The notes: generated by a model not told the origin, from the sequence alone. Counted from the first letter of the stretch, positions 1-8,618 are shown. The stretch is DNA of 40,329 nucleotides from Betaproteobacteria bacterium RIFCSPLOWO2_02_FULL_67_26 (GCA_001771935.1 MERD01000072.1:21851-62179); one strand, 5' to 3'. Program-made: numbers and translations.

Positions 1-1534
1 TCTCCAGCGCGTGGCCGCGCGTGACCAGCATGCCGCCGGCGTACAGGCTGCCGGTGGCCGCGGTCAGCGCCGCCGGCGTCGCGAGGGATAGCGCGCACGG
101 GCAGGTCACGACCAGCACGGCGATCACGATGAAAAGTGCGCGCGCGGGATCGACGACGGTCCAGGCAAGACCCGCCGCCAGCGCGACGACGAGCAGCGCC
201 GCGACGAACCCTTGCGCGACCCGGTCGGCGAGCTGCGCGATGCGCGGCCGCCCGGTCTGCGCGCGCTCGAGCAGGCGCAGGATGCCGGCGAGCACCGTCG
301 CCTCGCCGACGCGCTTCACTTCGATCACGAGCGGGCTCGTGACGTTCAACGACCCGCCGATCACGGCGTCGCCGGCGCGCCGGGGAACCGGCCGGGCCTC
401 GCCGGTAAGCAGCGACTCGTCGAGCGCGCTCTCGCCGGCCGCGACGGCGCCGTCCGCCGGCACCACGCCGCCGGGACGCACCCGCACGCGATCCCCGGGG
501 CGTAGCCGGGCGACCGCGACCATCTCCACGCCGCCGTCGGGACCGGCCAGCCGCTCCGCCACGGCCGGCACGCGCTTCACCAGACTCTGCTGGGCGCGGG
601 CCGCGCGCGCGCGCGCCGTCATCTCCAGGTAACGCGATCCCAGCAGCAGGAACACGAACATCGTGATCGAATCGTAATAGACATCGCCCGCGCCCCGGAA
701 CGTCGCGGCGAGGCTGGCCGCAAACGCGACCCCGATGGCGAGGGCGACCGGCACGTCCATGCCGACGCGGCGCGCCGCGAGGTCGCGCCAGGCGCCGCTA
801 TAGAACGGGACCGCGGCCCACAGCACGACGGGCAGCGTCAGTACGAAGCTCGCCACGCGCATCAGGCCCTCGATGTCCGCGCTCATGTCGCCTTCGGCGA
901 GATAGGCCGGCACCGCGTACATCATCACCTGCATCGCGCCGAAGCCGGCGACGAACAGCCGCCACAGCAGGCCGCGCCGCTCGCGGCGCTCGAGGTCCTC
1001 GCTGCGCGCGGCATCGAAGGGATGGGCCGAATAGCCGATTTCCGCGACGGCGCGGAGTATCCCCGAGAGCACGAGGCTGCGCGAGTCCCAGCTCACGCGC
1101 GCGCGGCGGGTGGCGTAGTTGACGGACACCCCGGTCACGCCCGGCACCCGGGCGAGCCTGCGCTCGATCAGCCCGGTGCAGGCCGCGCACGTGATCCCCT
1201 CGAGCAGCAGCGACACCGCTCTCGAATGATCCCCGGCGACGGACACCAGGTCCGCCTGCACCTCGGGCAGGTCGTACAGTGCAAGCGCCTCCGGCGACCC
1301 GCTTGCCGGGCATCCCGCCGGCAGCTCGCGCCGCTCGCGGTAGTAGTCGCCCAGCCCGTTGTCGACGATGGCCTGCGTCACCGCCGCGCACCCGGCGCAG
1401 CACATCGGGCGCGCGGCCCCGTCCACCACCGCGCTGAAATGCGCGTGCGGCGGCACCGGCTCGCCGCAATGAAAGCAGCGCGTGCCCCGGGGCCCGCCGG
1501 ATCCCGCAAAGGGTGGTTCGGTGACCGTGGTCAT
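1..1534 (-). CDS. ccoI: Copper-translocating P-type ATPase, CcoI/FixI type (5' part)
   Basis: Inner-membrane P1B-type ATPase that moves copper out of the cytoplasm; the CcoI/FixI branch supplies copper for cbb3 cytochrome oxidase assembly. Reading from ATG at 1534, 511 codons are visible and the frame is open to the window edge. The N-terminus has the FixI-type cysteine module CFHC (residues 20-23) and CCAGC (45-49), then an HMA domain with TCAAC (115-119), membrane segments, the actuator motif LLTGE (near 377) and the ion-path CPC motif TCPCALSLATP (CPC 478-480). The DKTGT phosphorylation site and the ATP domain lie beyond the window. The gene is divergent from aat, with a perfect FNR box between them, which fits microaerobic control of cbb3 biogenesis. 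Assignment to CcoI rather than CopA rests on the N-terminal CxxC/CCxxC module and the FNR box; the ccoNOP genes are not visible. Confidence 0.92.
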   Translation of the reverse strand, partial: MTTVTEPPFAGSGGPRGTRCFHCGEPVPPHAHFSAVVDGAARPMCCAGCAAVTQAIVDNGLGDYYRERRELPAGCPASGSPEALALYDLPEVQADLVSVAGDHSRAVSLLLEGITCAACTGLIERRLARVPGVTGVSVNYATRRARVSWDSRSLVLSGILRAVAEIGYSAHPFDAARSEDLERRERRGLLWRLFVAGFGAMQVMMYAVPAYLAEGDMSADIEGLMRVASFVLTLPVVLWAAVPFYSGAWRDLAARRVGMDVPVALAIGVAFAASLAATFRGAGDVYYDSITMFVFLLLGSRYLEMTARARAARAQQSLVKRVPAVAERLAGPDGGVEMVAVARLRPGDRVRVRPGGVVPADGAVAAGESALDESLLTGEARPVPRRAGDAVIGGSLNVTSPLVIEVKRVGEATVLAGILRLLERAQTGRPRIAQLADRVAQGFVAALLVVALAAGLAWTVVDPARALFIVIAVLVVTCPCALSLATPAALTAATGSLYAGGMLVTRGHALE

Positions 1535-1558
1535 ACCTTCAACGACAACGAGAATCGA

Positions 1559-1607
1559 TCACCGCATGCTAGGCGCCGGAGGGGATGCCGGATTTGATCC
1601 AAATCAA
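1559..1607 (-). promoter_or_regulatory. FNR/Anr-type box and class II promoter of ccoI
   Basis: TTGATCCAAATCAA at 1594-1607 matches the FNR consensus TTGAT-N4-ATCAA at every defined base. On the minus strand a -10-like TAGCAT lies at 1571-1566. This places a likely transcription start near 1559, so the box centre (1600.5) sits about 41.5 bases upstream, the classical position for FNR activation. The same box centre is only 33 bases before the aat start, too close for activation in that direction. The match is seen directly; the transcription start is inferred. Confidence 0.85.
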
Positions 1608-1621
1608 TGTCGGAACGGCAC

Positions 1622-1633
1622 TAGAATCCGCAC
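1622..1633 (+). promoter_or_regulatory. -10 element of aat, leaderless arrangement
   Basis: TAGAAT at 1622-1627 is followed by exactly six bases and then ATG of aat, so transcription is expected to begin at or within a base or two of the start codon. No Shine-Dalgarno sequence is present. The preceding ten bases complete a 16-base string (1612-1627) that recurs identically before ilvE. Confidence 0.7.
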
Positions 1634-2332
1634 ATGGTTCCCTGGTTACAGCCCGGCGACCCGTTTCCCCCGGTCGAGTGCGCGCTCGAGGAGCCCAACG
1701 GCCTGCTCGCCGCGGGGGCCGATCTATCGGTGGCGCGGCTCCTCGAGGCCTACGGCAATGGGATCTTCCCGTGGTACAGCGAGGGCCAGCCGCCGCTGTG
1801 GTGGAGCCCCGACCCGCGCATGGTGCTCGTGCCGCGCGAGCTCAGGGTCCCGCGCTCGCTGAGAAAGCGCCTCGCGAGGCGTGACTACGAGGTCCGCGCC
1901 GACACCGCGTTCGAGGACGTGATCCGCGCCTGCGCCGTGCCGCGCCCCGGCCGGGAAGACACCTGGATCACGGACGAGATGGTCTTCGCCTACACGCGGC
2001 TGCACCGCGAAGGACACGCGCACTCGGTCGAAACCTGGATCGGCGGCGCGCTCGCGGGCGGGCTCTACGGCGTGGCGCTCGGGCGCGTGTTCTACGGCGA
2101 ATCGATGTTCACGTTGAAGCCCGATGCCTCCAAGATCGCGCTCGCGCACCTCGCGCGCCAGCTCGAGCGCTGGGGCTGCGGCATGATCGACTGCCAGATG
2201 ACGACGGCGCACCTCGCGCGCTTCGGCGCGCGCGAGATTCCCCGCTCCGAATTTATGCGAAAGCTCGTGAACTTGGTAAACTACCCGGGAACGGCGCGCA
2301 AGTGGCGACTGGACGATGACTTATTTGAATGA
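1634..2332 (+). CDS. aat: Leucyl/phenylalanyl-tRNA--protein transferase
   Basis: Cytoplasmic enzyme that transfers Leu or Phe from aminoacyl-tRNA to N-terminal Arg or Lys of proteins, marking them for ClpS/ClpAP (bacterial N-degron pathway). The 232-residue length is normal for the family. Hallmark segments are [12 protein letters not shown] (near 22), YGNGIFPWY (near 40), [10 protein letters not shown] (near 55), the ITDEMVFAY / GHAHSVETW region, FYGESMF and the C-terminal [19 protein letters not shown]. The ATG at 1634 gives the family's usual N-terminus and lies six bases after a TAGAAT element. The 3' end overlaps bpt by 17 bp, so the two transferases are co-translated. Confidence 0.97.
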   Translation: MVPWLQPGDPFPPVECALEEPNGLLAAGADLSVARLLEAYGNGIFPWYSEGQPPLWWSPDPRMVLVPRELRVPRSLRKRLARRDYEVRADTAFEDVIRACAVPRPGREDTWITDEMVFAYTRLHREGHAHSVETWIGGALAGGLYGVALGRVFYGESMFTLKPDASKIALAHLARQLERWGCGMIDCQMTTAHLARFGAREIPRSEFMRKLVNLVNYPGTARKWRLDDDLFE

Positions 2333-3053
2333 GTTTCCGCTGTCGGTGCTGCAGTTCTACGCGACAGCGCCCTACCCGTGCAGCTACCTGCCGGAACGCA
2401 TGGCGCGCTCGCAGGTCGCGACCCCCAGCCACCTCATCGACGGCGCCGTCTACTCGGAGCTGGTGCGCGCGGGGTTCCGCCGCAGCGGCGCGTTCACCTA
2501 CCGGCCGTACTGCGACCATTGCCGCGCCTGCGTGCCGGTCCGGGTCGACACCGAGGCGTTCCAGCCCTCGCGCGCGCAACGCCGTTCCACCCGCCGCCAC
2601 GGCGCGCTGCGCGCCGAGATGCTGCCCCTCAAGTACAGCCCCGAGCACTACGCGCTGTACCTGCGCTACCAGTCCCGGCGCCATTCCGGCGGCGGCATGG
2701 ACCAGGACAGCCGCGAGCAGTACCGCCACTTCCTGCTCCAGAGCAACGTGAGCTCGCGGCTGATCGAATTCCGCGAGGGCGCTGCGCTGCGCATGGTCTC
2801 CATCCTGGACGAGCTGCAGGACGGGCTGTCCTCGGTCTACACCTTCTTCGACCCGGACGTGCGCGGGGCGAGTTTCGGCACCTACAACATCCTGTGGCAG
2901 ATCGGGCTCTGCCGCAGGCTCGACCTGCCCTTCCTCTACCTCGGCTACTGGATCGGGCAAAGCCGCAAGATGGCCTACAAGGTCCAGTTCCAGCCGATGC
3001 AGGGACTCGTCAACGGCCGCTGGCAGCCCGTCTCCCCACCCCGAAAAGCGTGA
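2316..3053 (+). CDS. bpt: Aspartate/glutamate leucyltransferase
   Basis: Bpt transfers Leu from Leu-tRNA to proteins with N-terminal Asp or Glu, the second arm of the bacterial N-degron pathway begun by aat. It has 245 residues with the ATE-type N-domain ([12 protein letters not shown] near 22) and the cysteine cluster [13 protein letters not shown] (near 66), followed by the GNAT-like C-domain with [18 protein letters not shown] and [10 protein letters not shown]. It follows the bacterial Bpt pattern, unlike eukaryotic ATE1, which is arginine specific. The start overlaps the end of aat in another frame. Its stop codon is followed at once by a period-7 array (3054-3088). Confidence 0.96.
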   Translation: MTYLNEFPLSVLQFYATAPYPCSYLPERMARSQVATPSHLIDGAVYSELVRAGFRRSGAFTYRPYCDHCRACVPVRVDTEAFQPSRAQRRSTRRHGALRAEMLPLKYSPEHYALYLRYQSRRHSGGGMDQDSREQYRHFLLQSNVSSRLIEFREGAALRMVSILDELQDGLSSVYTFFDPDVRGASFGTYNILWQIGLCRRLDLPFLYLGYWIGQSRKMAYKVQFQPMQGLVNGRWQPVSPPRKA

Positions 3054-3088
3054 CTCGTTTCTCGTTGCTCGATCCTCGTCGCTCGTGA
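3054..3088 (+). repeat. Five-unit period-7 array CTCGTTN after bpt
   Basis: Five consecutive 7-base units begin at the base after the bpt stop codon: CTCGTTT, CTCGTTG, CTCGATC, CTCGTCG, CTCGTGA. The period is exact and the units differ at one to three positions. A second, unrelated 7-base array lies at 3121-3141, so most of the 95-base gap is repeat. Confidence 0.75.
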
Positions 3089-3120
3089 TTGAGGCTGTTC
3101 GCTCCTCTCGGCCACGTTCC

Positions 3121-3141
3121 GTTCACCGTTCACCGTTCACC
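3121..3141 (+). repeat. Three perfect GTTCACC heptamers before the response regulator
   Basis: GTTCACC is repeated three times without change, preceded by a partial copy (GTTCC), and ends seven bases before the ATG at 3149. On the minus strand each unit carries TGA, once in each of the three frames. Confidence 0.85.
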
Positions 3142-3148
3142 GCATTTC

Positions 3149-3832
3149 ATGCGCGTCCTGATCATCGAAGACGACCCGGCCATCGCCGCGAACCTCTACG
3201 ATTTCCTCGAGGAGCGCGGGCATGTCGTGGACGCGGCCGCCGACGGCGTCACCGGCCTGCACCTCGCGGTCACCGGTGATTTCGATGCCATCGTGCTCGA
3301 CCTGGGCCTGCCCGGCATGGACGGCGCGAGCCTGTGCCGCAAGCTGCGCGATGAGGCCCGCAACGACACGCCGGTGCTGATGCTCACCGCGCGCGACACG
3401 CTCGAGGACAAGCTGGAGGGCTTCGCCCGCGGCGCGGACGACTACGTCGTCAAGCCGTTCGCGTTGAAGGAGGTGGAGGCGCGCCTCGTCGCGCTCGGCA
3501 AGCGGCGCGCCGGAAAGGTCGCTCAGCGTGAGCTCGCCGCGGGCGATCTCACGCTCGATCCGCGCACGCTCGCCGTGCGGTTCCGCGGCAACGACGTCAG
3601 GCTCCCGCCCAAGTGCCTGCGGCTGCTCGAAACGCTGATGGCGGAGCCCGAGCGCGTATTCAGCCGCAAGGAACTCGAGACCGCCGTCTGGGGCGACACC
3701 CAGGGGACCAGCGACACGCTGCGCAGCCACATGTACGTGCTGCGGCGCGAGCTGGTGCAGGCGGGCGGCTACGACCCGATCGAAACCCTGCACGGCATCG
3801 GCTACCGGCTGGCGTCCCGTGGAGCAGCCTAG
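3149..3832 (+). CDS. OmpR/PhoB-family response regulator (PmrA/QseB-like)
   Basis: DNA-binding response regulator of 227 residues. The receiver domain shows the acidic pair D8-D9, the phosphoacceptor D51 in IVLDLGLPGMDG, T80 and K102 (GADDYVVKPF). The C-terminal half is an OmpR-type winged helix (about 127-225) with RLLETLMAEPERVFSRKEL and ETLHGIGYRL. The ATG at 3149 starts directly at MRVLIIEDD; an upstream in-frame ATG would add 20 residues read from repeat sequence and was not used. It overlaps the sensor kinase start by 14 bp and is followed by eptA and a PAP2 gene, so it probably controls lipid A or envelope modification as PmrA does. Orthology with PmrA is inference from context. Confidence 0.93.
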   Translation: MRVLIIEDDPAIAANLYDFLEERGHVVDAAADGVTGLHLAVTGDFDAIVLDLGLPGMDGASLCRKLRDEARNDTPVLMLTARDTLEDKLEGFARGADDYVVKPFALKEVEARLVALGKRRAGKVAQRELAAGDLTLDPRTLAVRFRGNDVRLPPKCLRLLETLMAEPERVFSRKELETAVWGDTQGTSDTLRSHMYVLRRELVQAGGYDPIETLHGIGYRLASRGAA

Positions 3833-5090
3833 GCTACGCTGGGGACTGCGGCTGCGCGTCGCCCTGGCGCTGGCGCTTGCCTGCCTGCTGGTCGTCGGCG
3901 CGCTCGGCATCACGCTGTTCGCCGCCTCGGAGGAGATGGAAGAGGCGCTGATCACCCAGCTCGTCACCGAGGAGATGGACTACGTCCTCAAGCGCCACCG
4001 GCAGGACCCCGGCTACGCGCCCCAGCCCAGCTCCAACCTGCAGGCCTACGTCGTGCGCAACGCGCGGGAACAGGAGCTGCTCCCCGCGTTCCTGGTCGGG
4101 CTCGGGCCGGGCCAGCACGAGTTCTTCGTCGGCAACGAGGAATACCACGTGCTGGTGCGGGAAGCGAACGGCGTGCGCTACGTCGTGGCGTACGAAGTCG
4201 GGCTCCACGAGCAGCGCGAGCGGGAGTTCAAGCTGCTGATCGTGCTCGCGGTGCTGACGGCGGTCGCGGCCTCGCTCGTGCTGGGCTACTGGCTATCGGG
4301 CATCCTGGTCTCCCAGGTCACCGAGCTCGCCGCGCAGGTGGGCCGGTTGAGTCCCGGCCGGCGGCGGGTCGGCCTGTCCCGGCCCGAGCAGGATCCGGAG
4401 GTGGCGATGCTCGCGCGCGCGCTCGACGGCTACCAGGGGAACATCGAGCGCATGATCCGGCGCGAGCAGGAGTTCACCGCCAACGCGAGCCACGAGCTGC
4501 GCACGCCGCTGACGACGATCCGGACCAGTTGCGAGCTGCTGCTCGCCGACGCGGCGCTTGCCGAGAAGGCACGTGCCCGGGTCGCGATGATCAACGACGC
4601 CGCCGCGCGCATGACGGAGCAGATCCAGATGCTGCTGCTCCTCGCGCGCGGGCAGTCCCTGGGCGAGGCCGAGTCCGTTGACGTCGCGGACTGCGTGGCG
4701 GAGGCGGCCGAGCCGTACCGGGGCGAGATCGCGCGCAAGGGGCTGGCCTTCGAGTCGGCGGTCGCGCGCGACGCCGTGGTGGAGGCCAATTACCAGGCCT
4801 TGCGCCTGGTGCTGTCCAATCTCATACGCAATGCCGTGCAGTACACCGAGCGCGGCTCGGTGCGGATCGATTTCGACGCGCGCCGCCTGCGCGTCAGCGA
4901 TACCGGGCGCGGAATCAGCAATGATCACCTGCCGCGCGTATTCGAGCGCCATTTCCGCGGCGACGCCATGAACGAGGGCGCGGGCATCGGGCTCGCCATC
5001 GTCGAGCGCATCTGCGAGCAGCACGGCTGGCGCATCGAGGTCGAAAGCGCGCCGCTGAAAGGCACCACGTTCAGCCTCGTTTTTCCCTGA
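3819..5090 (+). CDS. Sensor histidine kinase, partner of the upstream regulator
   Basis: Inner-membrane sensor kinase of 423 residues. Two membrane helices (about 14-36 and 139-161) enclose a periplasmic sensor of about 100 residues rich in acidic residues and glutamine. A HAMP-like linker follows, then HisKA with H225 in ASHELRTPL, the N box (LSNLIRNAVQY), G1 (DTGRGIS) and G2 (GAGIGLAIVERI). The start is GTG at 3819 inside the regulator's last codons, typical of a co-translated two-component pair. Linkage to eptA suggests it senses envelope stress, cationic peptides or metals; the ligand cannot be read from the sequence. Confidence 0.93.
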   Translation: MEQPRLRWGLRLRVALALALACLLVVGALGITLFAASEEMEEALITQLVTEEMDYVLKRHRQDPGYAPQPSSNLQAYVVRNAREQELLPAFLVGLGPGQHEFFVGNEEYHVLVREANGVRYVVAYEVGLHEQREREFKLLIVLAVLTAVAASLVLGYWLSGILVSQVTELAAQVGRLSPGRRRVGLSRPEQDPEVAMLARALDGYQGNIERMIRREQEFTANASHELRTPLTTIRTSCELLLADAALAEKARARVAMINDAAARMTEQIQMLLLLARGQSLGEAESVDVADCVAEAAEPYRGEIARKGLAFESAVARDAVVEANYQALRLVLSNLIRNAVQYTERGSVRIDFDARRLRVSDTGRGISNDHLPRVFERHFRGDAMNEGAGIGLAIVERICEQHGWRIEVESAPLKGTTFSLVFP

Positions 5091-5104
5091 TCCTCCCGGC
5101 GTTT

Positions 5105-5121
5105 CTTCACACTTCCTTCAC
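5105..5121 (+). promoter_or_regulatory. PmrA-box-like direct repeat upstream of eptA
   Basis: CTTCAC-N5-CTTCAC gives two identical hexamers with an 11-base centre-to-centre spacing, the geometry that dimeric OmpR-family regulators such as PmrA recognise. It lies about 100 bases before eptA. A possible -10 (TAGTCT, 5155-5160) is further away than usual, so promoter placement is uncertain. Confidence 0.4.
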
Positions 5122-5203
5122 GCTACCGTGACGCGCTCTTGACGCGCGCCGGTCTAGTCTCCCGTGCAGGCGTCGCCTTGCGGCGGCGCCGGGAGATCGA
5201 TTC

Positions 5204-6853
5204 ATGTCGCTGCGCAACGTCCCGCTCAGCCGGCCGACGCTCACGTTGCTGGCCGCGTCGTGGCTGGTCGCACTCGGCAACTTTCCGTTCTGGCGCACGG
5301 TCTGGGAGGCGGCGGGCGGGCCGCGCGCGGATAATTTTCTCTTCCTGGTGTCCCTGCCGCTGCTCGTGGTCGCCTGGGTCTACCTGCTCCTGAGCCTGGT
5401 GACCTGGGGACGCGCCACCCAGCCCGTGCTCGGCGCCGTGCTGCTGGTCTCGGCGGCCGCAGGCTACTTCACGGACCACTACGGCATGCTGCTGGACCAC
5501 AGCATGATCACCAATACCCTGCAGACCCACACGGCGGAGGCACTGGACCTGCTGAGCTGGCGCCTCGGGCTGTGGCTGCTGGTGTTCGGGCTGCTGCCGG
5601 CGCTGCTGATCGCCCGGGCACGCCTGGTCCGCAGGCCCTGGACACGCGAGCTGGGCGCCAAGGCGGTGGGCATGGCGGCCGCCATCGCCTGCGTGGCCGC
5701 CGTACTGCTCGTGAATTTCCAGCACTATGCGTCGCTGGCGCGCAACCACCGCGAGCTGCGCCTGATGCTCGTGCCCCACAACATTGCGGCCGCGGTGCAC
5801 GGGTACTTGAGGCGGCACCTGGCCGCTCCCATCGCGCTCGAAACGGTCGGCGCAGACGCCACGCGCCCGGTCGCGGCGGCGTACGCGGGCAAGCCGACGC
5901 TCACGGTGCTCGTGATCGGGGAAACCGCGCGCGCGGCGAACTTCTCGCTCAACGGCTACCCGCGCCCGACCAATCCCCGGCTCGCACGCCAGCAAGTGCT
6001 CAGTTTCTCTGACGTCGGCGCGTGTGGAACATCCACGGCGGTGTCGCTGCCCTGCATGTTCCTGGATGTCGGTCACGACGGCTTCGATGACACGCTCGCG
6101 CTGCGCCGCGAAGGTTTGCTCGACGTGCTGCAACACGCCGGCATCAAGGTGCGTTGGCGGGACAACAACTCCGGGTGCAAGGGAGTGTGCGACCGCGTGC
6201 CGTACGAGGACCTCTCGGCCGTGGAGGTGCCCGGGCTGTGCCGCGGCGGCGAGTGCTACGACGAGATCCTGCTGCACGGGCTGCAGGCCCATATCGATCA
6301 TCTGGACGGCGACGCCGTCATCGTGCTGCACATGAAAGGCAGCCATGGCCCCGCCTATTTCAAGCGCTACCCTCCGGCTTTCGAGGTCTTCACTCCGGCG
6401 TGCGACACCATCCAGCTCGACCGCTGCTCGCGCGAGAGCATCGTGAACGCCTATGACAATACTCTGCGCTACTCCGACCACGTTTTGAGCCAGACGATCG
6501 AGCTGCTGCGAAGCAATGCGCGGCACTTCGACACGGCGATGCTGTACGTGTCGGATCACGGCGAATCTCTGGGCGAGAACGGGCTCTACCTGCACGGCTT
6601 TCCCTACGCGCTGGCGCCGCGCGAGCAGATCCAGGTCCCGATGGTGCTATGGCTGTCCATGGGACTGCGCACGCGCCTCGGCATCGACACGGCCTGCCTC
6701 GGGACACGGCTTCAGGAGCCGCTGTCGCACGACAACCTGTTCCATTCGGTGCTCGGCCTGTCGGGCGTGCGGACGGCGGTGTATCGCCCGGAGCGCGACC
6801 TGTTTCGGCCGTGCCGGTCGGTGATGACCGCGGGCAATGGCGGCACGGGCTAG
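5204..6853 (+). CDS. eptA: Phosphoethanolamine transferase, EptA/MCR family
   Basis: Inner-membrane enzyme that moves phosphoethanolamine from phosphatidylethanolamine to lipid A, releasing diacylglycerol, which lowers surface charge and polymyxin binding in known members. It has 549 residues. About five hydrophobic N-terminal segments (15-185) precede the periplasmic alkaline-phosphatase-fold domain with LVIGETARAANFSLNGY (zinc ligand E240), ACGTSTAVSLPCMF (nucleophile T278 between cysteines 274 and 284), the GSHGPAYFKRYP segment and the zinc ligands in YVSDHGESLGENG. Six or more periplasmic cysteines fit family disulfides. A Shine-Dalgarno GGGAG lies eight bases before the ATG. It belongs with the two-component pair upstream and overlaps the PAP2 gene by 17 bp. 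Target could be lipid A or another glycan; family assignment is secure. Confidence 0.95.
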   Translation: MSLRNVPLSRPTLTLLAASWLVALGNFPFWRTVWEAAGGPRADNFLFLVSLPLLVVAWVYLLLSLVTWGRATQPVLGAVLLVSAAAGYFTDHYGMLLDHSMITNTLQTHTAEALDLLSWRLGLWLLVFGLLPALLIARARLVRRPWTRELGAKAVGMAAAIACVAAVLLVNFQHYASLARNHRELRLMLVPHNIAAAVHGYLRRHLAAPIALETVGADATRPVAAAYAGKPTLTVLVIGETARAANFSLNGYPRPTNPRLARQQVLSFSDVGACGTSTAVSLPCMFLDVGHDGFDDTLALRREGLLDVLQHAGIKVRWRDNNSGCKGVCDRVPYEDLSAVEVPGLCRGGECYDEILLHGLQAHIDHLDGDAVIVLHMKGSHGPAYFKRYPPAFEVFTPACDTIQLDRCSRESIVNAYDNTLRYSDHVLSQTIELLRSNARHFDTAMLYVSDHGESLGENGLYLHGFPYALAPREQIQVPMVLWLSMGLRTRLGIDTACLGTRLQEPLSHDNLFHSVLGLSGVRTAVYRPERDLFRPCRSVMTAGNGGTG

Positions 6854-7541
6854 CTTCCTGCTGCGCCACCTCGGCCCGGCGCTGGCAGCCGTTGCGCTTC
6901 TGCTCGTTCTGGAATCGACCGGCATCGATACGGCGATCAGCAACGGGTTCTACGACCCCGCTGCCGGCGGCTTCCCGCTGCGCTACAACAGCTTTCTCGA
7001 GGTCTTCGGCCACCAATGGACGAAGCAGCTGGTCATCGTCGCGGCCTGCTGCGTGATCGCGATGTGCCTGTTGAGCTTCGCGCTGCCTCATCTCAGGCCG
7101 CAACGCCGCCTGCTGCTGTTCCTGTCGCTAGCCCTGACACTCGCGCCGCTCGCGGTGGTCCTGCTCAAGGCGGGGAGCGTGCGGCACTGCCCGTGGAGCC
7201 TGCAGGAATACGGCGGGTTCGCGCAACACCTCTCGTTGTTCGACGCCGCGCCGCCCGGCTTGCCGCCGGGCCACTGCTTCCCGAGCGGCCACGCGTCGAC
7301 GGGTTTTTGCCTGCTGGCGTTCTATTTTGCCGGCCTTGCGCTCGGAAGCCGGCGCCTGGCGCTGGCGGGCCTGTGGGGCAGCCTTGCGGCCGGGATGCTG
7401 CTGGGCATGGCCCGCGTCGCGCAGGGCGCGCATTTTCTGTCGCACACCCTGTGGTCGGCGCTGGTGTGCTGGCTGGTGATCCTGGCGCTTTACGTTGCGA
7501 TCATGGGTCCGCCGAAGGGCGCGCCGATGTCAAACGCGTAG
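6837..7541 (+). CDS. PAP2-family lipid phosphatase
   Basis: Integral-membrane phosphatase of 234 residues with five or six hydrophobic helices. The three PAP2 motifs are present: a K111...R116 segment (KAGSVRHCPW), PSGH at 149-152, and R193-x5-H199. In the third motif the position three residues after H199 that is usually Asp is His203 (AHFLSH), a variant worth noting. The start lies inside the last codons of eptA, so the two are translationally coupled. A plausible role is removal of a phosphate from lipid A, from an undecaprenyl carrier or from a lipid related to the EptA reaction; the sequence does not decide which. It ends 12 bases before the convergent permease gene. Confidence 0.88.
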   Translation: MAARASFLLRHLGPALAAVALLLVLESTGIDTAISNGFYDPAAGGFPLRYNSFLEVFGHQWTKQLVIVAACCVIAMCLLSFALPHLRPQRRLLLFLSLALTLAPLAVVLLKAGSVRHCPWSLQEYGGFAQHLSLFDAAPPGLPPGHCFPSGHASTGFCLLAFYFAGLALGSRRLALAGLWGSLAAGMLLGMARVAQGAHFLSHTLWSALVCWLVILALYVAIMGPPKGAPMSNA

Positions 7542-7553
7542 CGGTGCCGGCAC

Positions 7554-8618
7554 TCAACTCCCGGCGGCCGGCTCCGGGGCCCGCGCCGCGGTCCAGTTGC
7601 GCGCGAGGTTGAAGCCGACGGCGAGCAGCACCGGGCCGAGAAAGATTCCGACGAAACCGAACGCGAGCACGCCGCCGAGGACGCCGAGCAGCACCAGCAC
7701 GAACGGCAGGCTCGCGCCGCGGCTGATCAGCAGCGGCTTCACGACGTTGTCGATTCCGCTGATCACGATGAAGCCCCACACCGCCATGAAAATGGCCCAG
7801 CCCGGCTTGTCCTCGTAGAACAGCCAGACCGCCGCGCTGATCCAGATCAGGGCGGGCCCGGCCGGTATGAGCGACAGGAAGAACGTGAGAAAGCCGAGCA
7901 TCAGCGCCCCCGGCACGCCGGCGATCAGGTAGCCGATGACCGCGGCGACGGCCTGCGCGATGCCGGTACCGACGATGCCGTAGACGACGCCGTTGATGGT
8001 GCCGCCGACGATCTCGAGCAGCCGGCCGGTCATTGCGCCGGCCACGCGATTGAGCGCGTTGCGCAGCGCCTCGGCCAGCACCGCGCCGTCCCGGTAGAAG
8101 AAATAGGCCACGAAAGCGATGAGCGTGAACTGCAGCGCGCCCTCGCCGATCAGGATGCCGGCCTGCACCAGCACTTCACGCGCGGGCTGCAGGAGCCGCT
8201 TCAACGCCTCCGTGAGCTTGTCGCGGCTGCCGGCCAGCTCGCGCCAGCCGGCGTCGAGCGCTTCGCCCACCAGCGGGATCGAGGCGACCCAGGACGGCGG
8301 GCCGGGCAGCCCGTCGGCGAGCATTTCGCGCACGCGCTCGACGAGTTGCGGGATCTCGTCCGCGTACGTGAGCGCGACCACCACCAGCGGCACTACCAGC
8401 ACCAGGATCAGGAGCAGAGTCATGACCAGTGCCGCCAGCCAGCGCCGCCCCTTGAGCGCGCGCTCGAACCATTCATAGACCGGCCAGGTCGAGAAGCAGA
8501 GGATCGCGGCCGACAGGATCGCCGCGAGGAAGGGCTTGAGCACCATCAGGCAGCCGATCACGAGCACCGTGATGGTGGCGGCCTGGACGATCTGCTCGAT
8601 GCGCTTTTCCGGGATCAT
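7554..8618 (-). CDS. AI-2E/PerM family transporter
   Basis: Polytopic membrane protein of 354 residues. Paired N-terminal helices (about 14-45 and 60-84), a hydrophilic stretch of about 70 residues with amphipathic helices, and several further helices rich in glycine, as in VIGYLIAGVPGALMLGFL and FVLVLLGVLGGVLAFGFVGIFLGPVLLAV, match the PerM/YdiK/TqsA fold (AI-2E transporter family). The family exports varied small solutes and some members act in ion exchange; the substrate here is not predictable. It is transcribed alone, divergent from pyrD. Confidence 0.9.
   Translation of the reverse strand: MIPEKRIEQIVQAATITVLVIGCLMVLKPFLAAILSAAILCFSTWPVYEWFERALKGRRWLAALVMTLLLILVLVVPLVVVALTYADEIPQLVERVREMLADGLPGPPSWVASIPLVGEALDAGWRELAGSRDKLTEALKRLLQPAREVLVQAGILIGEGALQFTLIAFVAYFFYRDGAVLAEALRNALNRVAGAMTGRLLEIVGGTINGVVYGIVGTGIAQAVAAVIGYLIAGVPGALMLGFLTFFLSLIPAGPALIWISAAVWLFYEDKPGWAIFMAVWGFIVISGIDNVVKPLLISRGASLPFVLVLLGVLGGVLAFGFVGIFLGPVLLAVGFNLARNWTAARAPEPAAGS

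Noticed and set aside
3089-3148. Longer N-terminus of the response regulator
   Set aside because: The extra 20 residues are read from the GTTCACC repeat and precede a standard receiver start.
5204-6853. Acquired mcr-type resistance gene
   Set aside because: Composition matches the surroundings, it sits in a chromosomal operon with its own regulators, and no mobile element is near. It is best read as a native EptA.
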